From Pisolithus tinctorius (lineage: Eukaryota; Basidiomycota; Agaricomycetes; Boletales; Pisolithaceae), in assembly GCA_024663395.1 (NCBI GenBank), contig JANFAH010000004.1, positions 3,596,001-3,660,000 of the forward strand: a stretch of DNA of 64,000 nt, read 5' to 3'. The translations under genes and the position numbers were made by a program. Every line of letters starts with the position of its first letter. The stretch's first letter is position 1. Below the pieces are notes generated by a model that worked only from the letters and a program-made list of their open reading frames with translations, was not told where the DNA came from and searched no databases. Positions 36,675-50,126 of the stretch are shown here, piece after piece.

Positions 36675-38300
36675 CTACGACCGCCCCCTGAGCAGCTCGG
36701 ACTTCCATCCCTGCCCCATAGACAGTGGGGATGCGTGGTACGAATACCCACCGATAGACGAGTGGGCATGTGGATGATGATGAGACATCGTATACGCTGA
36801 CGCTCCCAGAGTCGCCGAAGTAGACAAACTGGGAACCTGAATGTGCTGCGCCAAGTCCCATGTCACCCCTTACGACACGCTCATCCTGGATGGGCGCCAG
36901 AATGGGAGGCGGAGAATCGTATCTAGGGATTTTGTTGGGGGATTCCCATGGGATGATGGGTAGCATGATACGATGGTGGCAGGCCGATATGAGTAGAAGA
37001 ACCGGGCATGTACCCGTTCGACATACCATCCAAGGAAGAATAAGACGTCGTAGTGTCGTGGTTGCCCTCACTGCGGTATGCCGAGTAGTTTGGTGGGGAG
37101 GGTTCAGACGCTTGGGAATGTGGGGAGACTGAAACAGAGTGGGAAGAATCTGGTGAGGGCGTGCTGTAGTGTACTGGATAGGATTGTGGGTGGGACAAGT
37201 GGGAAATAGATAAGCGAGACGAATGGGAAGGCACGTGCGCTGAGGAGGGTGGCGAGTGGTCGTGCATACTGTCCATCGACGACTGATGCAGAGCGGATTG
37301 GAGGCGAGCTGTAGACGGTTTCTCATCGTAATATGAGTAGCTATGATCCTGTACGGGGCCCCTGTACTAGGTGCGTGATATCCATACCCGGATGAATGGG
37401 CGGGCTCGAAGCTTGGAGGACTATCAGCGAAGTGGGTTTGCAATGGAGAATGTTGAGCGACGTGTCCATTGGAGAGAGACTGGGAATGTGAAGGTATGAT
37501 TGGATACGAATTCTCCAAGGGTGTCGAGGATCGGCTGGACACGCTGCCGGATTGAATTGTATCTGGATATATGGGGTATGCAGGGACGAGTGCGGGAGGG
37601 GAATCCGGTGGAGGAGGGATGGCGTGCTCCAGTGGAGGAGGGGTGGTAAGACCATCGTGTGAGGAGCGGTCCGACATGGTCAAGAGACCACTCGAGCGGC
37701 TGCGGCCGGTTGCGGCACCGACCGCACGAGCGATTGCAGCCCGGGTAGCAGAACTGGAGCTCCTTCTCGATCCCGGAGACAAGTGGATACGATAACTACA
37801 TGGAATATACAGCTCAGCACAGGAAACAGCAAGAGAGAAACAAAGAGGCACGCCATCGGGGGAGTAAGATAAATAGGACGGACACTCACTGTTGTTGGAG
37901 GTTGTCTTGTCTAGAGCATCTGGTCTCGCAACCAGGGAAGGGACATTTGTGGTTGCGCTCACCGGTGTGCACGCGGATGTGGCGCGCTAGGTGGCCGCTG
38001 GTAGTGAAACCACGGTCGCAAGTTTGACAAACATGTTTTTTCTTGGCGACCGAGTGAGATACCAGGTTTTGTGGCGAGGGATGAGGAAGCGACCCTGGCG
38101 CGGTAGGGGACTGTGGGGATACGGACGAGGGGCTCATGTCGGAGTGATGACGAGGCATGAACTTGTTATGCAGGGACGCGGACGGACAGACCGAGGAAGG
38201 AGGCACTGATACTGGGCTGGAGCCAGCGTTGGACTGTCCTCCTTTATGAATGAAAACGTCTACAGTACCTGCGAGGCAGTGAGGCCGAAAAAATAATATA
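36675..38300 (-). CDS. Nrg1-like C2H2 zinc-finger transcription factor
   Basis: Two tandem C2H2 fingers: CQTCDRGFTTSGHLARHIRV followed by HTGERNHKCPFPGCETRCSR and QDNLQQ. An intron (donor GTGAGT at about 37887, acceptor TGTAG near 37796) splits the first zinc-binding His of finger 2, and the next exon supplies HYRIHLSPGSRR. The HTGE-type linker, TSGHLARH and the DN..QHYR block resemble the fungal Nrg1/NrgA repressor group, which controls glucose- and morphogenesis-related genes; target genes here are unknown. The rest is Ser/Pro-rich and disordered (SPSSVSPQSPTAPGSLPHPS before the fingers; TTPPPLEHAIPPPPDSPPAL after). The C-terminal 250 codons switch frame several times (near 37380, 37000 and 36850), ending plausibly at LSMGQGWKSELLRGRS (36675). 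The first exon upstream of 38260 was not found. Confidence 0.8.
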
Positions 38301-40320
38301 CGTAATTGCATCTGTTACGGAAGAAAAAATATACATTTAAACCCATTTCATACTTGATATGGAGCTTTTTTTACAATCTCAGATCTTCCAATTGGGGTCT
38401 AGCAGAGTTTTGGCTTTGAATCTGGATCTGGATCTGCCGCGGAACTTGCCGGTATGCTTCTCCGCAGGTTGGTTGGCATACGGAGGCTTTTCCCCCGAAA
38501 CCGGACTCATGGGTACGTCTGCCCGTCGGTACCTAGTGGCGACGATTTGCATCGACCGTGCTCAAATCTCTTGCACACCAGTTACTACAGCGCAGTGCTT
38601 TGAGCCCATCCTGAATAACAGTGTCAAGGTTGAGTTCAACGCATGACACGTGCAATACCATCTTACTCGTCCACGTGACTTGGCCTGATCGACAAAACAA
38701 CCATTCCATTCAAATCCCCCCAAACCGTAGTGGCGGACGCGCCGCAAGGCTGTCTGTGGACTCACCTCAGTATACTTTTCCCACAATTCAATTCAATTGC
38801 CAACTGGACCAACCAGGCACCCCCCTTCCCGTTTTCGGGACCGTCACCAGTAGTAGACACCCACACTAACACACACCTTCTGATCGAACTCATCCACTAA
38901 TCCACTCTGCCAACCGCTAATAGAGAGATCTACCTAGACACCTCCATGGATACACTCCCCACTACATACTATTTCCCCGTGCAATGCATCCCTCCGGTAT
39001 TATTCCTCCGCTCTTCTAAACGGTTGCCCCTGCCCACCTTTCTTCTCGAGCGCATCACGTATACGCACTTGTCGCACCCCACTGCATCATAACCATCTAG
39101 TCATCGGCGCAGATCGCCGTCAGTCGCCACGTCGCTCGCAGGCTCCCGTCGTCGTTGCTCCCAAGAACAGTAAACAATCAACAACAAATGAATAAGGAAT
39201 AAAAATAAAAAAACATCCATTCCTCCCAATTCAGTTCTAGTTCGTCGTGATGGTATCAACTCTCACGCGTACCGGCAGTTCTCTTCCCACGTCTACCCCT
39301 CCCCCCTCGATCATATCTTAGAAATCCTCCTGTATGCTGACCATATGTACACACGCTTGTGCGTCTGTGCTCGAACTCAATCAATCTTCCATCGTCCTCG
39401 ATTACTTCCACCTACACACGGTCGTTGTGTAGGTGTGATTGCTCATCCAGCCATCCAATTGATGATCGACGCAAAGCTCAATCTAGACCCCTCCCTCCCT
39501 CCGTCCTCGCCAATGCCTCCTGTCCGCGGCAATCCCAAGTCCGCCACGATGAACTCAGTCTAGCCCAACGTGCACACCATCGGCCATGCTTGAACCACTC
39601 AGTGGCACCGGCACGAACGGATCAGTTATCCGTGTTTGCCGTCCCCCTCATTAGCCGTAACAGCATTTCACGTGCAGCTTTGGTGAAACAGGTTTGGACA
39701 CGCTTTCACCCTCTTTCATATACATATCCTATGGCTCCCAACTCCATAGGATCAGATTCGGAGATCTTACATGTCAGATGTATACGTACATGATCCTGTA
39801 TAACATACGCATGTATCCATCTCATCGCGTGGTTGGTCCTTTTTCTATTTTCTGCTACTTCGACTCCCACCGACCGCCACGCCACCCGGAAGGTGAAAAC
39901 AATGTGACAGTTAGCGTTGTGCTAGTGTCAATCCTTCCAAATCCACTGCGAAATAACAAGAAATACCACGCGCTCCACGATATGTGTACCTCGCGCTGTT
40001 ACCGATCCACGTTCGTGGTACATAACACAGATAGTAACCTGTAGTAACATGTCACCCTGATATTGCTTAGCGACGAATATATACAGTCTTGGCTAGCTGA
40101 ACATGGAATGACAGGTCGCAAGGATGTCGGTTATGTATTTGAGCCAGTGCGTGAGGAACAATCTAAAGATATGATGTGGGCCACTGGGCCTCGATTATCA
40201 GCGCAAGGACCTGGTTGGTCACAAGCCAACAGTTGAATGATCGCTCACACTTCCAAGTCAAACAGGTTACGTCGCAGTACGTACAGGATCCCATCAGAGC
40301 AGCCCTGAAAAAGTCAAACT
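38301..40320. other. Long upstream region of the zinc-finger gene
   Basis: Pyrimidine-rich on the plus strand, with many CT runs and short open frames (for example 39359-39793) that lack motifs. Long leaders and promoters are usual for fungal regulators, so I read this as promoter and 5' UTR of the minus-strand factor rather than as genes. Confidence 0.4.
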
Positions 40321-43300
40321 AATGGGACCTAAAATCCCCGGTTCCTCTGGAGGGTGTCAATCGTTCCTTCATCGTTTCGATTTCGGTATCCTTTCGTCCA
40401 GAGGGGCTAATCACGCATCTGTCAAGTGGTGGTGTGTCAAAATGGTCGTAAAGTCACCAGACTGTCAGCAAAAAGATAACTTAGCTCTGGCCAGAGCGGT
40501 ACTACGTGCCGTGCCTTGAACTTACTGTACTAGGAAGGAACGAGCCACCGGAGGTCATGGGCGTCAAAATTCAGATATGTACATATGCACCTGGTGGTCG
40601 GTGGCATCGGCATCACGCATGCAAGCGAGTAGGTGGTTGGTCCAAATCCTAGCCTCGACTCTCGACCATTACCACTGCCAACTCGCGACCACCACGATGC
40701 CCGATCGGGACGGCCACCCAATCACATAGTCGTCTGACCCGAACAACAAAGATGATCATTCGACCCCTATCAGGTGAGCTATATGGCCGGACAAACGAGG
40801 TCAGTGTACCCACTGTAGAAGTTCGCAGCCCACGTGTACATGTGGGCCAAGCCTATTATTAGGAATATATGTATTGTGAGCTGCTCAGATGACCTCCCTT
40901 ACAAGGCTTCACGTTCTCTCCATAAAGCATCCCTTCTCACAAAGCACTCTATCTGGATTGTGGGGGCCCTTTGTTCGGAAATAGGGACCGGATCTACCCG
41001 GTAAACGTCTTTACCGCAACAATGGACTAAACGTTGCACCATCGAAGAGTGGCAACGCTTTAGGGTATTGGGCAACAGCGAGATGAGGTCGTCATGGGTA
41101 TGCATGGGCCGAGAGCATGGCGTGCATTTTTCTCTGTGCGCCAAGATACACATCGATCGGCGGTGCGAGTCGGACCTGTCCTTTCCACGGTAATCTTGCT
41201 CCATGTTTGATAGGGACTATGAGTCCGACCTCTAGATTGAACATGAACACACCCTTATAGCCTCGCGGGTCCCGTGCGTATGATCGTCCAATGGCGTCAC
41301 CTACACCACACCATCATGGCGCAGCTACATCAGAGTAATCAAAGGCGATCAGCCCTCCCTAGCATCTCGGCAGCCATCGAGAACTCGGCCCATCGGATCC
41401 GATATTAGTAACTCTGCACAAATGCATGCTTAATGGTGACATGACTGCTGTGTCCGAGTGGCAGAGAAAACACCAAATGAAAGGCGGTCTCTATCCGAGC
41501 GAATGGTAACGTCGTTCGATCATGCGACCTAGATGGCAGATGCGCGGCCAGAGCTACAGGGTTTGGTGGGCTCGATCCTCGGATGGTGAGCACTGAGGCC
41601 GCATCACTGAATGGTCCACAGCTGTGCAGTGCAGTCTGCTGTTGGCTTTGCTAAGCGCGGGTAGCAACTTGAATAACGTATGTTTTACCCACCTGCACCA
41701 TTGACGTTACAACATCGTTTGTTCGGACGCGACTGGTGAGTACATCATGATAGACTTCACCCCCTCTGACAAAGCGTATCTTGGAGTTTAGTGTCATCCT
41801 TACGGATGCCAAAGTTTGGCAGGTACCTAGAAAACTCCGGTGGCCTTGGCTTTCCCCACGAACATTGCCTAAATTTCGCGCCTTGGAAGTTGGATTCCCT
41901 TGCCTGTTACGCTGGCTGTGGTTGCCAAATACGAGTTACGGGTTTTAGATGTGTACTTTTGAACTTGAAAGACAACGTGTAGAACGTAATAATACTCTAA
42001 GGAGTGCCTGTTTACTTATCGAGCCAAACGAAGTCATAACTGCGCCGTCTTCACGGTAGAATTTGGTCCGATCGGTTTAGCACGTGTTTGGTTGAATTTG
42101 GGTTTTCCAGCTGGGGTGCTGTGGATACAGTGGTACGCTAGTACACGCCCATCCAAGATGAAACTGTCCTGCAGTCACTCTGCGTTCTGTCAGCGGTGGG
42201 AATCTCTGCGATTACTAGGCGAGTCTTCGTAGACGCGTGACGGCGCGTCAGCGGCGTTGCTAGGTACGAAGGCGCGCTAAGCTCTGTACGTTCACTGTAC
42301 TTGAGTACATAGACCATGTGTGTGAAATGCGTACGTACAGGTTAGGTCAGAGGCTTTTAAGGTCAGGTTCAGGGACGGCGCCGGTGCTTCAGTCGTTACG
42401 GATGTCAGCAATTGATCACTGAGACTGGGTACTTACAGGAGGCTATTGTGAGACACTTACTTTCGGTTCTTGCATACGACTTGCTAACTGCTTCGGTATC
42501 TATCTGCGTAGGTTAGTGGATGTGCGCGTAGGAACTGGCGCCCGCGACGATGCCATCAAATGATGGGGGTAAACTCTATTGACATGGGATTCGCCCCCCA
42601 AGTTCGCAGCTCCAGTCAGAATGATAAAATCACAAGAAGTACAAGCATGAAGGCGTTGTCGTGGTGATGACGCAGACTTTCAGTACACCTGCCCCTCGGT
42701 AGTTTCCCCATGATTTTTTTTTTCTCTTCTCGAATCGGGTTCCGATCCGCTCTCCGAGGCGTCTACGAGATAGCGGGATGGCATCTGCCCTAATAGGCAG
42801 AGAACCAAGATGCGGCACACACCGTCGTGGGATCCCACGATACTAGTGAACGGTAAACGAGTAGAAGGGCCGAGAATTTGTAGTGTCGTGTAACTGACTA
42901 TGGCATTGGCGTGTCAAAGCCTGGGCACGACCTCGAGCAGAGTCGTAAGGACACAGCCGATCCCCACGGGTTGCTGCATAGAATATACCAAAAGAACGTC
43001 CACTTACATCTTTCGACAAGTCTTTCCATTGTGGCATGTAAAGTACTTACCGAGCCACTCGGGTGACGAGACTATATCCGATAACCCAAAGCCAAGCGCT
43101 ACGCACTATGTACGCACCTGCAGCTGTGATGGCATGCCTGCGTTAGAAGTTCAGTAACGGTAATAAGGCTGTGCAGACTCGCCACGACGTACGAAGACTT
43201 AGGGTGGAAGAGAAAACGCAAAGAGAGTGTGAGAGATCCATACCCGCCATATCTCCATAGATTCGGGGTGCAGCAGGCTAAGTTCGTCAGTGTTGTTACA

Positions 43301-45854
43301 ACTATCCCATCTCGCAAACGGCGGCCGACAGTGTGGCATTACAAGACCGACGCCACGTTTCTTGACACTATGTATGACAGACTGAGAACTGTACTTACCG
43401 TATCCATACATCATACGTTGGAGCTTGGGGCCATATTGTGAGGTGTGGAGTAATAATGGAGCGTCGAGTGTTCGTTTGCTGCCTAAGGTGGCATTGGGTT
43501 TTGCAGCTGCAAAAAAATAAAATAAAATAATTGAAAAGCTGGGGCCTGGAATGAAGAGCGCAGAGGTAGCGGCACATCATCTTTCTGCTGATTAACTGGT
43601 GACAGTGGCTTGGCGCCCCGCAGTACTGATGCCATTAGACACGAAGGTACAGTGATGGATGGCGTCGGACGAGGTGATATCGAAAGTTCACTGAGAATGT
43701 TCTCAAATCAAACAAGAACAAAGCAGCCGAGGGGCGCATCCATAACCCGAGCCGCGGTTAAGCTCAAAAAGTCCCGCAGGGCTGGGCGTGCATCGCCCCC
43801 ATCGTCGATACCTAACACTAGTGATGTCTAACACCAGCTAACACCGCACGCGGGGCGAATGTTCTGCCCCGAGCACATGGGCATGCCCGAGGATCCGAAA
43901 TGAGTAAAGCCAGCGCTCCACCAAACGCGAAACCGCGAGGACTCCGATCCCGGTGGACTTGGACCTACAAGTACGTGATGGGTGCATCGATGATACTTAC
44001 CCTTACTTACCCCCAACTGTACGTGATGAAGTTAATGTAGTGCAAGCTGAACCGGCTGATCCAGAAGGCTTCTAGTTATCTTCTATGTCCTGTCCTAAGA
44101 TACCTCTGTTATTCCTGCATTTCGGGGCTGACTCAGCCGTTACGGTTCGGCGACGCCTCCCCGCAGCACCGTAAATTCAAGTGAGTCCAGAGGGGATACC
44201 GACTGATCGCACCCTCCCTCTTTCCCGTGGATATGTCAATGGTACTTGTCGAGTTAGGTTTTCTCCTGCCCCATGCGGCTTTACCGTAATGTACATTCAA
44301 ATTCAAACTTTTTGCCATCCGAATCATCGTGTGGTGTACTAACGACTGAAAAGCTTCCGTCGCTTGTAATTACCAACAGTGACCATGTGGTTGATTTTCT
44401 CGCTGGCAAAGACAAAGTATGGATCTCCTGATTTAGTGGGTGATGGGGGGATTTTTGATCAGATGGAAGTAAAAATGATCAATTGATGATGATGATATGA
44501 TGACACCGACGGCGGATTCCATTAACAGAACAAAGCGCTTTAGAATTTACAATACCTTACTCGAAGCTTACATAAACCACAGCCCCTCTCCTAACCCAGA
44601 TGTTTGGTAGGTGCATGGCTTAAAAACTTGTCCGCTCTAAGTACGTCGTATCCGTGAGAGCGCGGGATTAGACGAGCCCCGTTCACTGCCCTGTTTCTCT
44701 CCTTCAAGCTTATTTTCACAGGGACGATTTAACCTACTAGAATGTTCGTAACGAAGGATGTCGATATTGGTAGGGCCAAAGTGTTGAGGGAGGAGGTTAC
44801 AAGAATGGGAACGGTCAGACATAACCCCTAAGACCACATCGTGTGTTCCGGCGACACGACGTAGATCTGTATTTCTAGACTCATACCATCATCGTGCCAG
44901 CCCAGATTGGTTTGGCGGCGGATCCCACGTCACGGTAAGTATTCTAGAGTTTGCGGATCGCAACAAAATTTTTTACAGCTGTTACAGCAATCCCGGTGCT
45001 AGAGGCGGTGGGGCAACAAGCTATTCATATCCATGGGTGCTGTCTCGGCATTCCAAAGAAGGTTTGGGAACTGGGTTAGGCGCGGGTAATCGGGCGGAAG
45101 CTCGGAGACGTGCTAACCATCGTCATTCGAAACGTTGAACGTGCGAGATAGGTCCACACGCTGGCCGGGGCCCTATCAGAGTGGAGTGACATATGTGGCG
45201 CACTCACATCTGTTAAACTTGGCGCACAGGTACTACATTTCGCCCCTGCCGTGCCGAGGGTGGCTACGCCAATCGTTTAGTACGGATTTGGCAGAACGAA
45301 CTCACAGCGAACTTGAAGAGTCCCATGGCTTGCCAGCGGGGACTGTGAGAACGCATTCTTGAAGTAGACCTTCCGCCGAGAAGACTATAATCCCGGAGTT
45401 CCCGGGAGCTCGATTAGGTTTGCCTTCGCCAGCATGCAGTCAGGGAGGCAGGACCTGTGGAAGTGGCACGTCCCGGACATGGTATGTATATAGTATCCGG
45501 ATTAGTGGTAACTGTTGCGAGTTAGATAGTGATAGAGGGACGGTCAGAGGGTTATGTGCTCTCCGTGATAGTGCACAGCAATGAGTTAAGTTCGCATATC
45601 ATGACCATGTGTTTCGAATACAATTATAAGGGGCCGTTACATGAGGATTGTGCGATAAGTAATAGACAAGGAGGAAGGTGCGGAAATCGTGGTATCATCG
45701 TATCAGCTCCCAATCGGCTTCCCCACCTCAAAAGCCGTTGGTCCAAGCGTGCGGGGCTTCATGTTTTGCATTACGATGCCAGTCTCCTCCCAGCCTCAAG
45801 CCTACCATACGGATACGGCCATCCATACACGACATAGACATATGCTGTTTTTTT
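40321..45854. other. Gene-poor region, no recognisable protein gene
   Basis: About 5.5 kb with no open frame above roughly 100 codons and no family motif. CpG is normal, and no inverted or tandem repeats were noticed. A cluster of seven ACTTAC words (minus-strand GTAAGT donors) lies at 42431-44010 (see findings). It may hold a spliced non-coding transcript or simply regulatory DNA of uL1 and the zinc-finger gene. Confidence 0.4.
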
Positions 45855-46706
45855 TTAGAATAACCGGACAGGTTTGCCCATCGTGCTCTTGATGTGGAGC
45901 GACTTGACGTTCTGCCAGTTCTTCTTGAGCAGGGAGACCAAGAAGTTAATGCCTGGGTGGTGTGAGAACGCCGCAGTAAGGGAGCAAGATAAGAGTTGGC
46001 ACGCACTCAACATGACATTGCCCAACACTTGGTCGTCCGTCATCTGGACGTGGCCGACTGCCACACCTAAGCACAGCACCTTCTTGAGTTGGAATTTGAT
46101 CGTGGAACGGACTTCGACAAGCTTGTTAGAGAGATCCTCGGAGTGAGATACGGGGGTAGGGAACTTTCCGGCTGGGTGTAATCGTGAATGAAGAATATTT
46201 AGCAACGTTAGAAAGGGTCACGGGTACCTTTTGAAAGACCAGGACCAAGGAGACGAGGGATCTGCTTGATAAGGGCTTCGGATGCTAAGAAAGCATCGTA
46301 TTTCTTCGCTAGTTTCTTGACAAGCTTCTTGTTCTTGTTGAGTCTGGTAAACTGGTTAGCGGTGGATCACATTGCTACTTTCCCAACACGTACTTCTTCA
46401 AGTCGTCGACGGACATGTACTCGAGGTCAATTTGCTTTGCACGGTCGATGTCATTGACATCGGCAAGAATGCAGATGGACATGCGTGGACGGGGGACGTT
46501 GGGGAGTCTGTGCGATACGGTCAGGGAAACATTAGAAACAAAAGTTGCGGTTTTGCTAACTTGACGGTGCCAGAGAAACGCTTGTCTCTCTGGGGGTCAT
46601 AGTTTTTGAGACCGATCTGAAGCTCGATTGTTTCCACAAAGTTACGCTTCTTCTCGCCATTGGCTTCCGCCAGGATTTCCTTGACGGAGCTCCGCACGCT
46701 TGACAC
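45855..46706 (-). CDS. RPL1: 60S ribosomal protein uL1 (L10a / Rpl1)
   Basis: Minus-strand exons give the full uL1 order: [48 protein letters not shown] (to 46558), [20 protein letters not shown] with [87 protein letters not shown], and [20 protein letters not shown] ending in GKPVRLF and TAA at 45857-45855. uL1 forms the L1 stalk that guides tRNA exit. At least five introns of about 50-60 nt. The tiny first exon with the ATG was not fixed: the sequence before SSVRSS begins right at an intron acceptor (CTCTCAG near 46709), so the start lies upstream, probably within 150 bp. This gene shows no frame damage. Confidence 0.93.
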
Positions 46707-47089
46707 TGAGAGCTTACCGCTGACACCAGTTCTCAGTCAGTAACGGGCTTGAGTTAAACGGGACGCTGTACCTCATGCTTTACTTTGTCGGTCGGTATGG
46801 GGAGGGGGATTGATGAGAAATTTAAGGTTCAGTGTGGCGGACATACGATATACAGCGTGACATGACTAATCGACGTCACGCACCGCCATGATCACATGAC
46901 TCTGTCACGCTTGCCCTGGTCTTTGAAGGGTGTCCGCCGTCGCTGGCGGGTGGACGACATGCCAGTGCTGTCGTTGTGATACACCGACTGTCCATAGACC
47001 TTACGGTTGTATTTTCTGTACATCTTGTCTGTTGCATTGTTACTGGTTTATAAGGTCAGTGTGTTTTGTCGCTTATTTTACCCCCTACT

Positions 47090-50000
47090 AATCGGCAGAC
47101 CCACCGCTCCTCAGATAGCCGAGTATGTCCCACCCGTGGCATGGCGAAGACCCGGGCCCATCAGTGCCAATGTAAGTTTCACTCTTACGCTTATTGAAGT
47201 TGATATAACACCCCCTCCCCCCTAGGCCTCAGCCTGATACCCCAGAGTCTGACCTTGGATCGGATTCACCGAGGACAGCGCTTCTCTCCCTCCCTGAGGA
47301 CCATGACTTACCGAGGCAGCATGTTCGCGGCCCAAGTCAAAAGTTTCGCAAGCGACGCGAACGCGTACATTCTTCTGAGACTCCGCGCGAGCTTCTTCGT
47401 CTCTTAATTAATGAGGAATATGAAAGCCGGCAGACACGCAAAGTCCTCTACACTGTATTCACTCGACTCGAACAGGAAACCCAGCGTGCGCTAGATGCAC
47501 AAAGGCGTTTAGAGGCATCACTCGCGCGGGCCAGGTCTATCGACAATGCGCGGGTTCGGCTCAGCAAGATGCTGCCCGCTCAAAGGAAGAACTGAGGTTG
47601 TATAAGATACAGTTCGAGAACGCACAGGAGGAGATTTTGCGTGCGCAGCAAGTAGTTCGTGCCGTAGAGGCTCAACGTGATGAAGCCGAGGAGCTTGCAG
47701 CATCCGCACGCTCGAAGGCACGGCGCTTACGTCAGGAGCGGCTTATCGACCTTGCTCGTGAAGAAGGTCGGAGGCTAGGTTTCGAGGAAGGTATTCGTCG
47801 TGGCCGGAAGATAAGGTATAGAGAAGACCGCGCCGTGGGTATTGATGATGGCCGCCTCCAGATGGAGGATGTTGCTGCCGACACAGTTGATAGGCTTCTT
47901 GCAGCTCGCGATGAGTTCGAGGAGGAAAGCGAGCCAAACGACCCACCTCCGCATAGAGAAGTTCACCCACCCCCAGACCTTGATAGAGCTCAGACCCCCA
48001 CATTGGAACAGCGTCCTGGCGGCTCACGCAGACGTCGCAATCCAGAGCCAGAAATAGTGCGGCCCATTCCGCATGTTTCCCAACCTATCGTGATTCCTGC
48101 CTCACCGGTAGAACCACCGCCGGGCGCAGTCACGTCTGTACCTTCGGTTACCTCTGTTCCAAGCAATCCGTCACGTCCTCCCTCGTCGTTTTCCCCGTGC
48201 ACCATCCATCCCTGACGGGTATATTCCTACTGCTAACCCGGATTCAGGCATTGTTCTCCCCCCTCCCCACGAACTACAACGTAACATTCCCTCTCCAACG
48301 CCATCTCAGCGAACAATGGTACCGGGTCCCGAGAATGAGGGTATCAAGAGGAGAGATTTTGCCTATGAATCATATCGGCGCCAGCAGCGGCGGTCGTCTA
48401 TTGACTCAATGACCTCTACCAAGCTCTCTGCGTCCACTATATCTCAGCTTGGCGACCTTGTAGGGTTGCCTGGTTCTACTGCCGTCCCTCAGCGGCGAAA
48501 TAGACGTGATCGTGATCGTGATCGCAGCCAGGGGTTGGATGTCATCCACGAGGTTTCTAGCAGTTATTCGATGGATTTCACTCCATCCGGGGCAGGTCCA
48601 TCACACAGCGGGGGACAATCCCACAGGGGTGATCGAGAAGCTGTCGATAGCGAGGCAACACTGCGGCGACAAGACGGTCGGAAGTTGAAACAGCAATTCG
48701 CTGACGAGCTTCGCTATTCAGATCCGACAGCAGTCGAAGAATGGAGACGTCAAGGAGCCAATGTTCGTATCTACCGTTTGAATTGTATTATAAATGTTTC
48801 AATTGCTGATATGTCGTGTGCCATCTTAGGTCCAATCACAGGCGTCCAGCAGTACGTTGAATAGGCACCGACCCTCTCAAGTGACAATACCTGCACCGCT
48901 TTCGCCTTTACAAACCCCACAACCTGTGAATCAGCGAGGGCCTCCACCAAACGTTCAACCCCATTTTCAGGGGGCCCCGTCTCCTTACTACAGCGAAGCA
49001 GGACAACGTCGTTTATCCTCGGATAGTTCCGTACCCGAGATCAACATTGAACCCCCGGTAAGAACATTCTAGTCCTTTTCATCCGCCCTATCTGCGAGCT
49101 GATTCACTTCTGGTTTGACTGGCGCTTCTTTCCGTGTTTGTCTCTTCGCTACGTGTTGTTCCTCGAAAAAATTGTAATTACTATTCAAACGAATAGTCGG
49201 GTCCCTCGTCGGATGCACCGTCACGCGGAACCGCCGGCCGTAACCAGATGTCAGGTTTCCTAAGTCCTGACCACGCCAATATACCTCTGCCCATTCCCCC
49301 GCCTGCGGGGTACCAGGAACATCAGCGGAGACCATCGTCTCCTGCCTCCTTAGCCCCGACCGTTCCGAACTCACCAGTAGTACCTATCTTAGACCCTGGT
49401 CAGGCGTTCAACGGGTTGCCGGGTGGACAGCTTCCTACCCGTTACGCCCCCACGAGACCGAGCGTTAATAACGCTGGCGATGGACCTGTGATTCCACAGA
49501 ACTTGCGTGCGGCTCCTCAGCGATACTCTCAGACACCGTCTGCGTTGTCGCAACCTGGGGAAAGAGAGAGACAAAGGGAGAGCACTAGGAACCAGTATGC
49601 GCCACCAGAACGTGAAAGAGAAAGGGATCGGCGCCAGAGGACATTCTCTTACCCAACGTCGCCAACACCTGCTGGGTTGGCATACCCTGCTCCGCCGATC
49701 TCGCGCGAATCCGCCGGGCCGGGGAGTCCCTCCCAATCTACACTGGACGAGCGACGACGGAGCGCAGCTGGGATGACCCCCCGCCATACCCCCACGCCCG
49801 GTCCAAGCTCTACTGGGCGATACAGTGTGCCACCTGAGGCCGCTGCTGCTGGTGGACCAGGCAAGCGGTACAGCATTCCCGGCGAAGCGACGAGCAATGC
49901 TAGCTCAACCACCACCACACGATACGCGGTACCGGGACAAACATCTTCTCAAGGCTCACAGTCTCGAGGCGGGTATGGGCGATACGATCCCCGCTTGTAC

Positions 50001-50126
50001 AATGATCCCGCGAATTTTAGCAGAGACTCCTTGGATACGGTGACAGGTACGAATACAGCCACGAACGCGGGGCGTGGAGGAAGGATACCCGGCTCCCCGA
50101 CACGTGCATATGACAGGTTGCGGTAA
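47090..50126 (+). CDS. Coiled-coil, disordered conserved Agaricomycete protein
   Basis: An exon starting after ATCGGCAG reads PTAPQIAEYVPPVAWRRPGP, then TPESDLGSDSPRTALLSLPE. A long helical region (47370-47900) has LLRLLINEEYESRQTRKVLY, NAQEEILRAQQVVRAVEAQR and EEGRRLGFEEGIRRGRK, probably coiled coil. The rest is Pro/Ser/Arg-rich and disordered, with three more exons: GPENEGIKRRDFAYESYRRQ (48322), PSQVTIPAPLSPLQTPQP (48873) and a 290-codon tail starting near 49195, with an RE/RD-rich block and ending SPTRAYDRLR before TAA 50124-50126. I know this layout from Agaricomycete genomes only as an uncharacterised family. A frame change near 47550 (between NAR and SAQQDAARSKEELR) looks like one lost or gained base. 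The start codon lies upstream and was not found. Its 3' end is duplicated in inverted form at 52.1-53.0 kb. Confidence 0.65.

Noticed and set aside
39359..40044. Plus-strand ORFs of 116-144 codons
   Set aside because: Pyrimidine-rich upstream DNA of the zinc-finger gene; no motifs and no homologous exon pattern recognised.
41445..41540. tRNA-like A-box (TGTCCGAGTGGC) suggesting tRNA-Leu/Ser
   Set aside because: No matching B-box at the right distance and no complementary acceptor stem; not a tRNA.
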